55,422 nt of DNA from Micromonosporaceae bacterium (GCA_009377645.1 WHTQ01000022.1:1-55422), one strand, 5' to 3'; positions 35,424 to 45,018 are shown, numbered from the stretch's first letter. Numbers and translations: made by a program. Notes: generated from the letters alone by a model not told the origin.

Positions 35424-37461
35424 CCGGCCGATCCGGCTGGCGGTCGACATCGGGGGGACGTTCGTGGACGCGATGGAGCTGGACGCGCGTACCCAGCGGG
35501 TCCGGTTCCGCAAGGCGCCGACCACCCCGGCCGCGCCGGCCGACGGGGTGCTGGCGGCGGTGGCCGCGCTCGGCACCGATCTATCCGAGGTGGAGCTGTT
35601 CATCCACGGCACCACGCTCGGGCTCAACGCGGTGCTGGAGCGGCGCGGCGCGATCACCGGGATCATCACCAACGCCGGCTTCCGGGACATCTTCCTGATC
35701 GGCCGGGGCAACGTCCCCCCCGAGCACATGTACGACTTCCAGTACGAGCGGCCGGCCAGCCTGGTGCGCCGGCGGCACACCGCCGGGGTCCGGGGCAGGT
35801 TAGACTACAAGGGACGAGTGGTCGAGGAGCTGGACCCGGACAGCGTCCGGGAGGCCGCCCGGGTGCTGGTCGACGAGCACGGGGTGCGGTCGATCGCGGT
35901 GTGCTTCCTGCACTCGTTCCTGGACCCGAGCCACGAGCAGGCCGCGGCCGCGCTCATCCGGGCGGCCCACCCACAGGTGAGCGTGTCGGTGTCCACCGAC
36001 ATCGTCCGGGAGTACCGGGAGTACGAGCGCACCAGCACCACAGTGCTGGACGCGTACATCCGGCCGATTTTCGAGCGGTACGTGGACGCGCTGGCGGCCG
36101 GGCTGGCCGGGGACGGCTTCGCCGGCCGGTTCCTGATCATGCGCTCCGGCGGTGGGTCGATGACCGCCGACGCGGCCCGGGTCTCACCTACCCACACCGT
36201 GCTGTCCGGCCCGGCCGGCGGGATCGTCGGCGCCGGCTACCTGGCCGAGGCGCTGGGCCGGGACAACCTGCTCACGTTCGACATCGGAGGGACGTCGCTG
36301 GACACCTGCGTGATCGAGCAGGGGGCGGCGGCCGCCGCGTACGAAGCGCAGCTGGAGCACTTCCCGCTGCTGATCCCGGCCTACGACATCCGCACCATCG
36401 GGGCCGGCGGCGGCTCGATCGCCTGGCTGGACCGGGGGTTGCTGAAGGTGGGGCCGCACAGCGCCGGTGCCGACCCGGGGCCGGTGTGTTACGGCCGGGG
36501 TGGCACCCGGCCGACCGTCACCGACGCCTCGGTGGTGCTCGGCTACCTCGACCCGGACCGGTTCCTGGCCGGCGAGATGGGGCTGCACGCCGAGGCGGCC
36601 ACGAAGGCGCTGGACGAGCAGGTCGCCCAGCCGCTCGGGCTGCCGGTGGTGGCCGCCGCGGCCGGCGTCTACGACGTGCTGCTGGCCCGCACGGTCGGGG
36701 CGGTCCGGCAGATCACCGTCGAGCGGGGACACGACCCGCGGCGGTTCTCGCTGCTCGCGTACGGGGGAGCCGGGCCGCTGCTGGCCGCCCTACTGGCCCG
36801 GGAGATGGGCATCCAGGAGGTGGTGGTGCCGTTGGCGCCGGCCGGGTTCTCGGCCTGGGGGATGCTCAGTGCGGACATCGTGGACGACTTCTCGCGGACC
36901 GTGCTGGCCGAGCTGGATGACGCCGCCGCGGCCCGGCTGGCGGACCAGTTCCGGGAGGTGGAGGCGGAGGCGGCCGGGTCGCTGGCCGGGCAGGGGGTGC
37001 CGGAACAGCGGGCGGTGCTGGAGCGGCAGCTGGAGCTGCGCTACCTCGGTCAGGAGCACTCGATGATCGTGACGGTGGGGCGGGATTTGGCCCCGGAGCC
37101 GGTCCGGCGGTCCTTCGAGGAGCTGCACCGGGCCCGCTACGGGCACGCCATGGACAACCCGGTGCAGATCCTCAACCTGCGGGTCCGCGCGATCGGCCGG
37201 TCCGACCGGCCGGGGCTGGTCCGCCCGCCGGCCGGCGACGGCGACCCGGCGCGGGCGCTGCTGTCCCACCGGGAGGCGTACGACTTCGGGGCGCGGGCGG
37301 TGGCCCGGTTCGCGGTCTACGACCGGTCCAGGCTGGCGCCTGGTGACCGGTTCACCGGCCCGGCGCTGGTCGACGAAGGCACCGCCACCACCGTGGTACC
37401 GGGCGGGTCCGAGGTCGAGGTGGACCCGTACGGGCACCTACTGCTCCGGGAACTGCCGTGA
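35404..37461 (+). CDS. Hydantoinase/oxoprolinase subunit A family protein
   Basis: 685 residues, the usual length. The ATPase fold of the HyuA/OplA group is shown by LAVDIGGTFVDAMEL, HGTTLGLNAVLERRGA, the later FDIGGTSLDTCVI and GAGGGSIAWLD. Members use ATP to open five-membered cyclic amides such as hydantoins, 5-oxoproline or N-methylhydantoin, together with a B subunit. GTG 35404 overlaps the end of the ATPase gene; GTG 35407 and GTG 35416 are also possible. Two different B subunits follow. Confidence 0.92.
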   Translation: MVEQVPDRPIRLAVDIGGTFVDAMELDARTQRVRFRKAPTTPAAPADGVLAAVAALGTDLSEVELFIHGTTLGLNAVLERRGAITGIITNAGFRDIFLIGRGNVPPEHMYDFQYERPASLVRRRHTAGVRGRLDYKGRVVEELDPDSVREAARVLVDEHGVRSIAVCFLHSFLDPSHEQAAAALIRAAHPQVSVSVSTDIVREYREYERTSTTVLDAYIRPIFERYVDALAAGLAGDGFAGRFLIMRSGGGSMTADAARVSPTHTVLSGPAGGIVGAGYLAEALGRDNLLTFDIGGTSLDTCVIEQGAAAAAYEAQLEHFPLLIPAYDIRTIGAGGGSIAWLDRGLLKVGPHSAGADPGPVCYGRGGTRPTVTDASVVLGYLDPDRFLAGEMGLHAEAATKALDEQVAQPLGLPVVAAAAGVYDVLLARTVGAVRQITVERGHDPRRFSLLAYGGAGPLLAALLAREMGIQEVVVPLAPAGFSAWGMLSADIVDDFSRTVLAELDDAAAARLADQFREVEAEAAGSLAGQGVPEQRAVLERQLELRYLGQEHSMIVTVGRDLAPEPVRRSFEELHRARYGHAMDNPVQILNLRVRAIGRSDRPGLVRPPAGDGDPARALLSHREAYDFGARAVARFAVYDRSRLAPGDRFTGPALVDEGTATTVVPGGSEVEVDPYGHLLLRELP

Positions 37462-37477
37462 GCGCTGGAGCGAACCG

Positions 37478-39148
37478 ATGGCGATGAACAGGTTGGACGG
37501 TGCACGCGCCGAAGTGGTGCGCTGCTACCTGCTCTCGGCCGCCGAGGAGATGCGGGCCACGCTGATCCGGACCTCGTTCAACCCGGTGATCTACGAGGTG
37601 CACGACTTCGGGATCTCGCTCTACGACGCCGACCTGCGGCTGGTGGCGGAGGCGACCGGGCTGGCGTTCTTCCTGGGCGCGAACGACTTCTCGCTGCGCA
37701 AGGGGGTGGAGTACGTCGGTCGGGAGAACCTCCACCCGGGCGACGTGGTGCTGCTCAACTATCCGTACTGGAACGCTGCCCACTCCTACGACGCCACCCT
37801 GTTCGCGCCAGTGTTCCACACCAACGAGGTGGTCGGGTTCCTGTGCGTCCGGGCACACTGGATGGACCTGGGAGCCAAGGACCCGGGCTACGTGCTCGAC
37901 TCCACCGACGTGCACCAGGAGGGGCTGCTGTTCCCGGGTACGAAGGTGGTCTCCCGGGGCGAGCCGGTGCGCGAGATCCACGAACTGATCCGGTTCAACT
38001 CCCGGATGCCGGAGGAGGTGCTCGGCGACCTGCACGCCCAGATCGCGGCGCTGCGCACAGGCGAGCGGCGGCTGCGGGAGATCCTGGCCAAGTTCGGCCG
38101 GTCCACGGTCGATGCGGCCGTCGACTGGATGGTCGCCGACGGTGAGGCGCGCACCCGGGCCGCGCTGGCGGCCCTGCCGCAGGGTTCCTGGACCGCGGTG
38201 GACTGGCTGGACGACGACGGCATCACCGCCGACCCGGTCCGGATGCAGGCCACCGTCACGATCGCGGACGGGGAGTTCACGGTCGACTTCGCCGGCTCGG
38301 CACCGGCCGCCGCCGGCCCGATCAACATGCCGTTCGGTGCGACCGAGGCGATCTGCAAGGTGGTGCTGAAGTCGCTGACCTCGCCCGACCAGCCGTCCAA
38401 CCAGGGCACGGTGGCTCCGCTGCGGGTGCGGGCCGAGCCGGGCACGCTGTTCCACGCGGTCTACCCGCAGCCGACGTTCACACTGTGGACCGGCATCGTG
38501 GCGGTGGAGCTGGTGCTGAAGGCGCTGGCGCAGGGGATGCCGGAGCGGCTGGCGGCGTCCTCGGGCGGGGACGTGCCCGGGTTCATGATGGTCGGTACCC
38601 ACCCGGACACCGGGCGGCTGTTCGCGTTCAGCAACAACGAGCCGAGCGGCTGGGGCGGGACCCCGCACCACGACGGCATGAACGCCGCCAGCCACGTGTC
38701 CGGCAGCACCGGCCGGGCCACCCCGATCGAAGTACTCGAATCTCGAACGGGGATGTGCGTGGAGCGGTGGGAGATCCGGACCGACTCCGGCGGGGCCGGG
38801 CGGCACCGGGGCGGGTGCGGGCTGCGGCGCGACATCCGGTTCGTCACGCCGGGCGAGTTCCTGACTGTCATCAAGAAGACCCGGAGCCGGCCATGGGCGC
38901 TGGCGGGCGGCCTCGAACCGGAGCCGAACCAGCTGGTGATCTTTCCGGGCACCGACCGGGAGCGGCGGGTCAGCACCGCCCGCACCCCGGTGGTGCCCGG
39001 CGACCGGGTCACCGTGCTCACCGCGGGGGGTGGTGGGCACGGTGGCCCGGCCGGCCGGGACCCGGCGGCGGTGCGCGACGACGTCGCCGAGGGATACGTG
39101 TCCCCCGCCGCGGCAGGGCGGCTGTACGGAGTGGACCCCGATGCCTGA
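37478..39148 (+). CDS. Hydantoinase/oxoprolinase subunit B family protein, copy 1
   Basis: 556 residues. The family's conserved segments are present: RTSFNPVIYEVHDFGISLYD near the start, HPGDVVLLNYPYWNAAHS, and RTDSGGAGRHRGGCGLRRD near the end. CTGGAG lies seven bases before ATG 37478. It should form a complex with the HyuA-type protein. The following gene is a close paralogue, making a tandem duplication in the operon. Confidence 0.93.
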   Translation: MAMNRLDGARAEVVRCYLLSAAEEMRATLIRTSFNPVIYEVHDFGISLYDADLRLVAEATGLAFFLGANDFSLRKGVEYVGRENLHPGDVVLLNYPYWNAAHSYDATLFAPVFHTNEVVGFLCVRAHWMDLGAKDPGYVLDSTDVHQEGLLFPGTKVVSRGEPVREIHELIRFNSRMPEEVLGDLHAQIAALRTGERRLREILAKFGRSTVDAAVDWMVADGEARTRAALAALPQGSWTAVDWLDDDGITADPVRMQATVTIADGEFTVDFAGSAPAAAGPINMPFGATEAICKVVLKSLTSPDQPSNQGTVAPLRVRAEPGTLFHAVYPQPTFTLWTGIVAVELVLKALAQGMPERLAASSGGDVPGFMMVGTHPDTGRLFAFSNNEPSGWGGTPHHDGMNAASHVSGSTGRATPIEVLESRTGMCVERWEIRTDSGGAGRHRGGCGLRRDIRFVTPGEFLTVIKKTRSRPWALAGGLEPEPNQLVIFPGTDRERRVSTARTPVVPGDRVTVLTAGGGGHGGPAGRDPAAVRDDVAEGYVSPAAAGRLYGVDPDA

Positions 39149-40799
39149 GATCGACGGGGCGACGGCCGAGGTGGTACGCAGCTACCTGGCGGCGGCGGCC
39201 GAGGAGATGCGGGCGACGCTGGTGCGCACCGCCTTCAACCCGGTGATCTACGAGGTGCACGACTTCGGCATCTCGATCTACGACGCGGATCTGCGGCTGG
39301 TGGCCGAGTCGACCGGGCTGACCCGGTTCCTGGGGGCCAACGACTACTCGATCCGCCGCGGGGTGGAATACGTGGGTCGGGAGAACCTCTGTCCGGGCGA
39401 CGTGGTGTTGCTGAACTATCCGTACTGGAACGCCGCCCACTCCTACGACGCGACCCTGTTCGCGCCGGTCTTCCATACCGACGAACTGGTCGGGTTCCTG
39501 TGTGTCCGGGCGCACTGGATGGATCTGGGAGCCAAGGATCCGGGCTACGTGCTCGACTCCACCGACGTGCACCAGGAAGGGCTGGTCTTCCCCGGTACCA
39601 GGGTGTTCGCGGCTGGCGAGCCGGTGCGGGAGGTGCACGAGCTGATCCGGTTCAACTCCCGGATGCCGGAGCAGGTGCTCGGGGACCTGCACGCGCAGGT
39701 GGCCGCGCTCCGCACCGGCGAGCGTCGGCTGGTCGAGCTCCACGCGCAGTTCGGACCCTCGGTGGTCGAGGCCGCGGTGGCGGCCGCGATCGGGGCGGCG
39801 GAGCAGTCGGCGTCCGAGGCAGTGGGCCGGCTCCCGCAGGGCTCGTGGAGCGCGGTGGACTGGCTGGACGACGACGGCGTCACCAGTGACCCGGTGCGGA
39901 TGCAGGTCACCGTCACGATCGCGGACGGCGAGTTCACGGTGGACTTCGACGGCTCCTCGCCGGCCGTACCCGGGCCGGTGAACCTGCCGCTGGGCTCGAC
40001 CATCGCCACCTGCCGGGTGGCGTTCAAGGCGGTCACCACACCGTTCGAGCCGACCAACGCCGGCCACTTCGCCCCGCTGCGGGTACGCGCGGAGCCGGGT
40101 ACCTTGTTCCACGCGGTCTACCCGGCTGCCACCTTCACACAGTGGACCGGCATCGTCGCGCTGGAGCTGATCTACCAGGCGCTCGCGCAGGGGATGCCGG
40201 ACCGGCTGGCCGCCTCCTCCGGCGGGGACGTGCCCGGGTTCATGCTGGTCGGTGCCCACCCGGACACCGGGCAGCGGTACGCGGTCAGCAGCAACGAGCC
40301 GGTCGGCTGGGGCGGCACGGTCCGGCACGACGGGATCGGGCCCGCCAACCATCTGTGCCAGACCCAGGCCCGCACCACCCCGGTGGAGGTGCTGGAGACC
40401 CGGACCGGGGTCCGGGTGGAGCGGCTGGAGACCCGCACCGACTCCGGCGGCGCCGGCCGGTTCCGGGGCGGCGCCGGGCTGCGGCGGGATCTGCGGTTCC
40501 TGGCGCCGGGCGAGCTGCTGACGGTGGTGAAGAAGACCAAGTCCGCGCCGTGGGCGCTGGCCGGCGGCCGGAGCCCGGGGCCCACCCAGGTGATCCTGTT
40601 CCCGGACACCCCGCAGGAGCGGCGGGTCAGCACGGCCCGGACCCAGGTGGTGCCCGGTGACCGGTGCACGGTGCAGACCGCCGGGGGCGGCGGGCACGGG
40701 GACCCGACCGCCCGGGAGCCGGCGGCGGTCCGCCGGGACGTGGCCGACGGGTACGTGTCCCGGCAGGCCGCCCGGGATGTCTACGGGGTGGCGCTGTGA
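39141..40799 (+). CDS. Hydantoinase/oxoprolinase subunit B family protein, copy 2
   Basis: 552 residues, about two-thirds identical to copy 1 by eye. The same motifs occur (RTAFNPVIYEVHDFGISIYD, CPGDVVLLNYPYWN, RTDSGGAGRFRGGAGLRRD). Differences cluster in the middle (after residue 200) and at the C-terminus. The start ATG 39141 overlaps the stop of copy 1 by eight bases and its end overlaps the amidohydrolase GTG. One A with two B subunits could form a mixed complex, or the copies may serve different substrates. Confidence 0.93.
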   Translation: MPEIDGATAEVVRSYLAAAAEEMRATLVRTAFNPVIYEVHDFGISIYDADLRLVAESTGLTRFLGANDYSIRRGVEYVGRENLCPGDVVLLNYPYWNAAHSYDATLFAPVFHTDELVGFLCVRAHWMDLGAKDPGYVLDSTDVHQEGLVFPGTRVFAAGEPVREVHELIRFNSRMPEQVLGDLHAQVAALRTGERRLVELHAQFGPSVVEAAVAAAIGAAEQSASEAVGRLPQGSWSAVDWLDDDGVTSDPVRMQVTVTIADGEFTVDFDGSSPAVPGPVNLPLGSTIATCRVAFKAVTTPFEPTNAGHFAPLRVRAEPGTLFHAVYPAATFTQWTGIVALELIYQALAQGMPDRLAASSGGDVPGFMLVGAHPDTGQRYAVSSNEPVGWGGTVRHDGIGPANHLCQTQARTTPVEVLETRTGVRVERLETRTDSGGAGRFRGGAGLRRDLRFLAPGELLTVVKKTKSAPWALAGGRSPGPTQVILFPDTPQERRVSTARTQVVPGDRCTVQTAGGGGHGDPTAREPAAVRRDVADGYVSRQAARDVYGVAL

Positions 40800-42043
40800 A
40801 CGGAGACCTGCTGCTGACCAACTGCACGGTGGTGGACGGGCGGGTGGTCACGGGCACCGGCCCGGTCCCGGACGCCGCGGTCTGGGTCCGCAGTGGCCGG
40901 ATCGCCGCGGTCGGGCCGGTCGAGCCGGTGCGCGCGCAGGCCTATGCGGCCGGCACGGTCGCCGAGCACGACCTGACCGGCGCGTACCTGACCCCCGGCC
41001 TGGTCAACATGCACACCCACCTGTCCCTGTCGCTGCCCGGGGAAGGCGGGGACGGGGTACGCGGGATGGGGCCGCACGAGCTCGCCCTCTACATGGCCGA
41101 CGGAGCCCGCCGTACCCTCCTGTCCGGAGTGACGACGGTGCGCTGCGTGGCCGAGAAGGACCACGCCGACTTCGCGTTGCGGCGGGCGATCGACGCCGGC
41201 CAGGCGGCTGGGCCGCGGATCTACACCGCCGGCCGGGCACTGGTGTGCACCGGCGGGCACGGCCACGGCGGCACCGAGACGCTGGAGTGCGACGGCCCCG
41301 ACGAGTTCCGCCGCGGAGTTCGCAGCCAGGTCCGGGCCGGCGCCGACCTGATCAAGGTGATGATCTCCGGTGGGATCGCCGGCGAGCACGAGCAGATCGA
41401 CACCCCGCAGCTGCTGCCGGACGAGCTGGCGGCGGTGCTGGACACCGCGCACGCCTGGGGCCGGAAGGTGACCGCCCACGCCGGGCCGGCCGGCGCGATC
41501 GCCGACGCGGTGGAGCGGGGTCTGGACTGTGTGGAGCATGGCTACCAGCTGACCGCGCCGGTGGCGGCGGCGATGGCCGCGCGCGGCACCGCACTGGTGC
41601 CGACCCTGCTGGTCACCAGATGCAAGGATTTCTTCGACGAGCTGGCGGTGCCGGACTGGATGAAGAGCCGCTCGCTGGCGGCCGGACCCCGGCACCTGGA
41701 GAGCTTCGGGTTGGCGGTGGCGGCCGGGGTGGAGGTGCTGCTGGGCAGCGACATGCCGCCGTTCTGGCCGTTCGAGGGCACCACCGCCACGGTCCGGGAG
41801 CTGGAGCACATGTCCGAGGGCGGGATCGGCCCGGCCCGGGCGCTGTACGCGGGCACGCTGGGCCCGGTGCGGTGGCTCGGTGCCGAGCCGGATCTGGGTA
41901 CCGTGAAGGTCGGCAAGCTCGCCGACCTGATCGCGATGGACGGTGACCCGTCCGCGGACCCGTCCGCGTTCCGCACCATCCGGTGGGTGATGAAGCAGGG
42001 CCGGGTGGTACGCGACGACCGGGCGGACCGGAGCCGGCCGTGA
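40796..42043 (+). CDS. Metal-dependent amidohydrolase
   Basis: 415 residues. Metal-ligand motifs are MHTHLSL, the His in KVTAHA, VEHGYQL, and the late Asp in LGSDMPP. Lys349 of LIKVMISGG may be the bridging carboxylated lysine. It resembles Xaa-Pro dipeptidase/imidazolonepropionase-like amidohydrolases that act on N-acyl or cyclic amide bonds. GTG 40796 overlaps the previous stop. It would act after the ATP-dependent ring opening or in place of it. Confidence 0.88.
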   Translation: MNGDLLLTNCTVVDGRVVTGTGPVPDAAVWVRSGRIAAVGPVEPVRAQAYAAGTVAEHDLTGAYLTPGLVNMHTHLSLSLPGEGGDGVRGMGPHELALYMADGARRTLLSGVTTVRCVAEKDHADFALRRAIDAGQAAGPRIYTAGRALVCTGGHGHGGTETLECDGPDEFRRGVRSQVRAGADLIKVMISGGIAGEHEQIDTPQLLPDELAAVLDTAHAWGRKVTAHAGPAGAIADAVERGLDCVEHGYQLTAPVAAAMAARGTALVPTLLVTRCKDFFDELAVPDWMKSRSLAAGPRHLESFGLAVAAGVEVLLGSDMPPFWPFEGTTATVRELEHMSEGGIGPARALYAGTLGPVRWLGAEPDLGTVKVGKLADLIAMDGDPSADPSAFRTIRWVMKQGRVVRDDRADRSRP

Positions 42044-42241
42044 CCCGCAAGCTGGTCGCCCGGGCGTACGGCGAGCCGGAGCGGGTGCTGGCGGTGGAAC
42101 TGTTCGCGCTGCACCGGGGCCGGGGCGGTGCGCCCGCCGGTGACCCGGGTGGTGCCGCTGGCGGAGGCGCCGGCCGCGCTGGCCGACCTGGCCGCCCGGC
42201 GTACCACCGGGAAGCTGGTGGTCCAGATTGGAGGGGGATGA
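42040..42241 (+). pseudogene. Remnant of a zinc-type NADPH:quinone oxidoreductase gene (internal deletion)
   Basis: Two ends of one medium-chain reductase gene remain, about 280 codons apart in the ancestor. From GTG 42040 the frame reads MTRKLVARAYGEPERVLAVEL, a typical N-terminus. In the next frame, from about 42131, it reads RVVPLAEAPAALADLAARRT then GKLVVQIGG and stops at 42239-42241, a typical C-terminus. The middle, with the Rossmann fold and catalytic part, is gone and the two ends are in different frames. The outer overlaps (GTGA before, TGATG after) survive, so an intact ancestor was in this operon. Confidence 0.7.
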
Positions 42242-42567
42242 TGGCGGCTGCGGGCGATGTCACCGAGGTCTACGATCTGCGGGTGACAGTGGACTCGATC
42301 GAGGGCCGGTCGGTGTGCGGGATGGCGGTCGGCGACTACTGCGAGCTGGTGCACAGTGCCCAGCTGCGGCTGCCGGACGGGAAGCACTTCTGCGTCTACG
42401 CGCTGGCGTCGGTGCTGCCGTTCCTGGCCGCCAAGCAGCGGGATCTGCCGGCCGGGGACTGGCTGGAGCAGGACACCCGGTTCACTTGCCCGGACCCGGA
42501 GGAGCGGCTGGTGATGCGGGTGGAGCGGGTCGGTCGCCGGCGGATCGACTCGACGGAGCTGACGTGA
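42241..42567 (+). CDS. TIGR04076 family protein
   Basis: 108 residues. The family pattern is recognised from VYDLRVTVDSIEG, VGDYCELVHSAQLRLPDG, FCVYALASVLPFLAAKQRD and a final PDPEERLVMRVERV. No enzymatic role is known for the family. ATG 42241 is six bases after GGAGG; ATG 42238 is too close. It shares a base with the stop of the decayed oxidoreductase and overlaps the F420-type enzyme gene at the other end. Confidence 0.75.
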   Translation: MAAAGDVTEVYDLRVTVDSIEGRSVCGMAVGDYCELVHSAQLRLPDGKHFCVYALASVLPFLAAKQRDLPAGDWLEQDTRFTCPDPEERLVMRVERVGRRRIDSTELT

Positions 42568-43601
42568 GCCGGGTGGAGGTCGGGCTCGGGCTGCAGGCCG
42601 ACAAGCGGCCCGGGGACTACGCCCGGCTGGCGCGCCGGGCCGAGGCGGACGGGTTCGACGTGCTGAGCGTGTTCGGCGACCTGATGTTCCAGCCGCCGAT
42701 CGCCGCGCTGCTGGAGATGGCGGCGGCCACCGACCGGGTCCGGCTGGGGCCGGCGTGTCTCAATCCGTACTCGATGGCGCCGTACGAGATCGCCGGCCAG
42801 GTCGCCGCGCTCGACCTCGCCTCGCGCGGCCGCGCGTACCTGGGGCTGGCCCGCGGCACCTGGCTCGCGGAGGTCGGGATCGGACAGACCCGGCCACTGG
42901 CCACCCTGGCGGACGCGGTGGAGGTGGTCTACCGGCTGCTCGGCGGAAATCCCGACGGGTACCAGGGAACGGTGTTCCGGCTGGCGCCCGGCATCCGGCT
43001 GGGTTACCCGGTGCAGCGCCCCGACCCGCCGCTGCTGATCGGTGCCTGGGGACCGCGCGGGGTGGCGCTGGCCGGCCGGATCGCAGACGAGGTCAAGGTC
43101 GGCGGCAGTGCCAACCCGGAGCTGGTGCCGGTGATCCGGGACCGGGTGCGGGCTGGGGCGCTGGCGGCCGGGCGGGACCCGGATGAGGTCGGGGTGGTAT
43201 TCGGCGCGGTGACGGTGGTCGACCCGGACGGCGCGGCCGCGCGGACCCGGGCGCGCACCGAGGTGGCGATGTACGTGGCGGCGGTCGCGGACCTGGACCC
43301 GACCGTCACCGTCCCACCCGACCTGCTGGTACGGGTGCGGGAGCTGGTCGATGCCGGAGAGCACGTGGCGGCCGGGCGGCTGGTCCCGGATGACGTGCTG
43401 GACCGGTTCGCGTTCGCCGGCACGCCGGAGCAGGTGGCGCAGCGGGCGCAGGCGCTGATCGACGCCGGTGTGCGCCGGGTGGAGTTCGGCACCCCGCACG
43501 GGCTCACCGACGCGGGCGGGGTGGCGCTGCTCGGCTCGGTGGTCCTGCCGCTGCTGCGCCGCACGCCCGGTGGCGTCAGGACGGACGACCGCAGAGACTG
43601 A
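42564..43601 (+). CDS. LLM class F420-dependent oxidoreductase
   Basis: 345 residues with the luciferase-like barrel: YLGLARGTWLAEVGI, DGYQGTVFRL, LLIGAWGPRGVALAGRIADEVKVG and a final FGTPHGLTDAGG. Such enzymes use coenzyme F420 (sometimes FMN) to oxidise or reduce carbonyl or ring compounds. GTG 42564 overlaps the previous stop by four bases. It is the last gene of the operon. Its 3' end overlaps by 26 bases the 3' end of the monooxygenase gene on the other strand. Confidence 0.9.
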   Translation: MSRVEVGLGLQADKRPGDYARLARRAEADGFDVLSVFGDLMFQPPIAALLEMAAATDRVRLGPACLNPYSMAPYEIAGQVAALDLASRGRAYLGLARGTWLAEVGIGQTRPLATLADAVEVVYRLLGGNPDGYQGTVFRLAPGIRLGYPVQRPDPPLLIGAWGPRGVALAGRIADEVKVGGSANPELVPVIRDRVRAGALAAGRDPDEVGVVFGAVTVVDPDGAAARTRARTEVAMYVAAVADLDPTVTVPPDLLVRVRELVDAGEHVAAGRLVPDDVLDRFAFAGTPEQVAQRAQALIDAGVRRVEFGTPHGLTDAGGVALLGSVVLPLLRRTPGGVRTDDRRD

Positions 43602-45018
43602 TGAGCGCCGGGCGGACCGCCGCCCGATCGGCGTGGTCGAAGGTCGCACCGATGTGTCCGTCGGGGCGGACGAGCACCGCGGGAGCGGTCCAGCCGGCCG
43701 GCGTGATGCTCCGGACGCGGTCCTCGAACCCGGTGATGTCCGCGGCGCCGACGACGGCGAACCTCCCACCGCGCAGCGCCTCGTACAGCCGGGTGCCGTC
43801 GGCCAGGGCGAAGTCCGCCATCCGGGTGCCGACCAGTTTGTGCGCGGCGCGCGGTGCCCGATAGGCGAACCCGACACCGCTGAGCCGACCGACAAGTCGC
43901 CGCTGCACCGCCGGGATGCGCACCACCGTCCCGCCGATCAGCCCGCGCAGCGCCCGCGCCAGCCGGGGCTTGAGCATGGCCAGCCGGATGATCGTGCCGC
44001 TGATCCGCACCACCTGCCGGCCGACCGGATGCCGCTCGGCGTGGTAGGTGTCGAGCAGCGCGTCCGGTGCCCCGCGCAACACCGAGACGAGCTTCCAGCT
44101 GAGGTTGGCGGCGTCCTGCAGGCCGGTGTTCATGCCCAGGCCGCCGGCCGGTGAGTGGCAGTGTGCCGCGTCCCCGACCAGGAACACCCGCCGCACCCGG
44201 TACTGCGGCGCCTGCCGTTCATCGCTGTGGAACCGGGACAGCCACCGCGGGTCGTGCATCCCAAAGTCGGTACCGAGCGCCCGTACGGTCACCGCGCGGA
44301 CCTCGTCCAGGCTCAGCGGAGCGTCGTCGGGTACCTCCCGGCGCCGGTCCCAGCAGAAGATGCGCCACCAGCCGTCACCGAACGGCGCGACGAACGCGAA
44401 CTCTTCGCCGGCACCGTTGACGGTCAGTGCCGTTGCGGGCTCCTCCCGCAGCCGTACGTCCGCCAGCATGATCGATCTCAGGACGGACCGGCCCGGAAAC
44501 GGGACCCCGATGGCCTCCCGCACCGCGCTGCGGATGCCGTCGGCGCCCACCAGGTAGGCCGCGTGGTGGGTGGCCACGGCCCCGTCCGGACCGGCCACGT
44601 CCGCTGCCACCCGGGACCCGTCCTGCCGCACGTCGACGACCGTCGCCTGGTAGTCGATCCGGACGCCGGCCTTGACCGCCCGCTCGAGCAACACCTGCTC
44701 GACGTTGTACTGCGCGGTGATCAGCAGGTACGCGAACCGGCTCGGCAGCTGCCCGAAGTTGGCGTGCACCCGCTCGAACAGGCGGGCCTCGGTCAGCCGG
44801 GCCACGCCCGTCGCCTGCAGGTTCTCGGCCAGGCCACGGGCGTCCAGGACCTCCATGGTGCGGGCGTGCACGGCGAAGGCGCGGGACAGGTTCGACATCT
44901 CGCCGCTGCGCCGTTCCAGCAGCCTGACCGAGACTCCGGCCTCGGCCAGGTCACCGGCCAGCAGCAGCCCGGTGGGCCCGGCCCCCACCACGATCACATC
45001 CGCCATGGCTGTCTCCAT
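43576..45018 (-). CDS. FAD-dependent aromatic-type monooxygenase
   Basis: 480 residues with the p-hydroxybenzoate-hydroxylase fold: GAGPTGLLLAGDLAEAGV near the start, the DG motif YLVGADGIRSAVREA, and the FAD segment FLVGDAAHCHSPAGGLGMN. A thioredoxin-like C-terminal end (TAPAVLVRPDGHIG) places it in the MhpA/PgaE group that hydroxylates phenolic or polyketide substrates. ATG 45018 follows GGAGG by five bases; MADVIVV at 45006 is the next choice. A 20-codon open frame ends on its start codon. Its substrate is unknown. Confidence 0.9.
   Translation of the reverse strand: METAMADVIVVGAGPTGLLLAGDLAEAGVSVRLLERRSGEMSNLSRAFAVHARTMEVLDARGLAENLQATGVARLTEARLFERVHANFGQLPSRFAYLLITAQYNVEQVLLERAVKAGVRIDYQATVVDVRQDGSRVAADVAGPDGAVATHHAAYLVGADGIRSAVREAIGVPFPGRSVLRSIMLADVRLREEPATALTVNGAGEEFAFVAPFGDGWWRIFCWDRRREVPDDAPLSLDEVRAVTVRALGTDFGMHDPRWLSRFHSDERQAPQYRVRRVFLVGDAAHCHSPAGGLGMNTGLQDAANLSWKLVSVLRGAPDALLDTYHAERHPVGRQVVRISGTIIRLAMLKPRLARALRGLIGGTVVRIPAVQRRLVGRLSGVGFAYRAPRAAHKLVGTRMADFALADGTRLYEALRGGRFAVVGAADITGFEDRVRSITPAGWTAPAVLVRPDGHIGATFDHADRAAVRPALISLCGRPS

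Noticed and set aside
43576-43601. Overlap of the convergent F420-type and monooxygenase genes as a regulatory device
   Set aside because: Short 3' overlaps are common in compact high-GC genomes and nothing else points to regulation.
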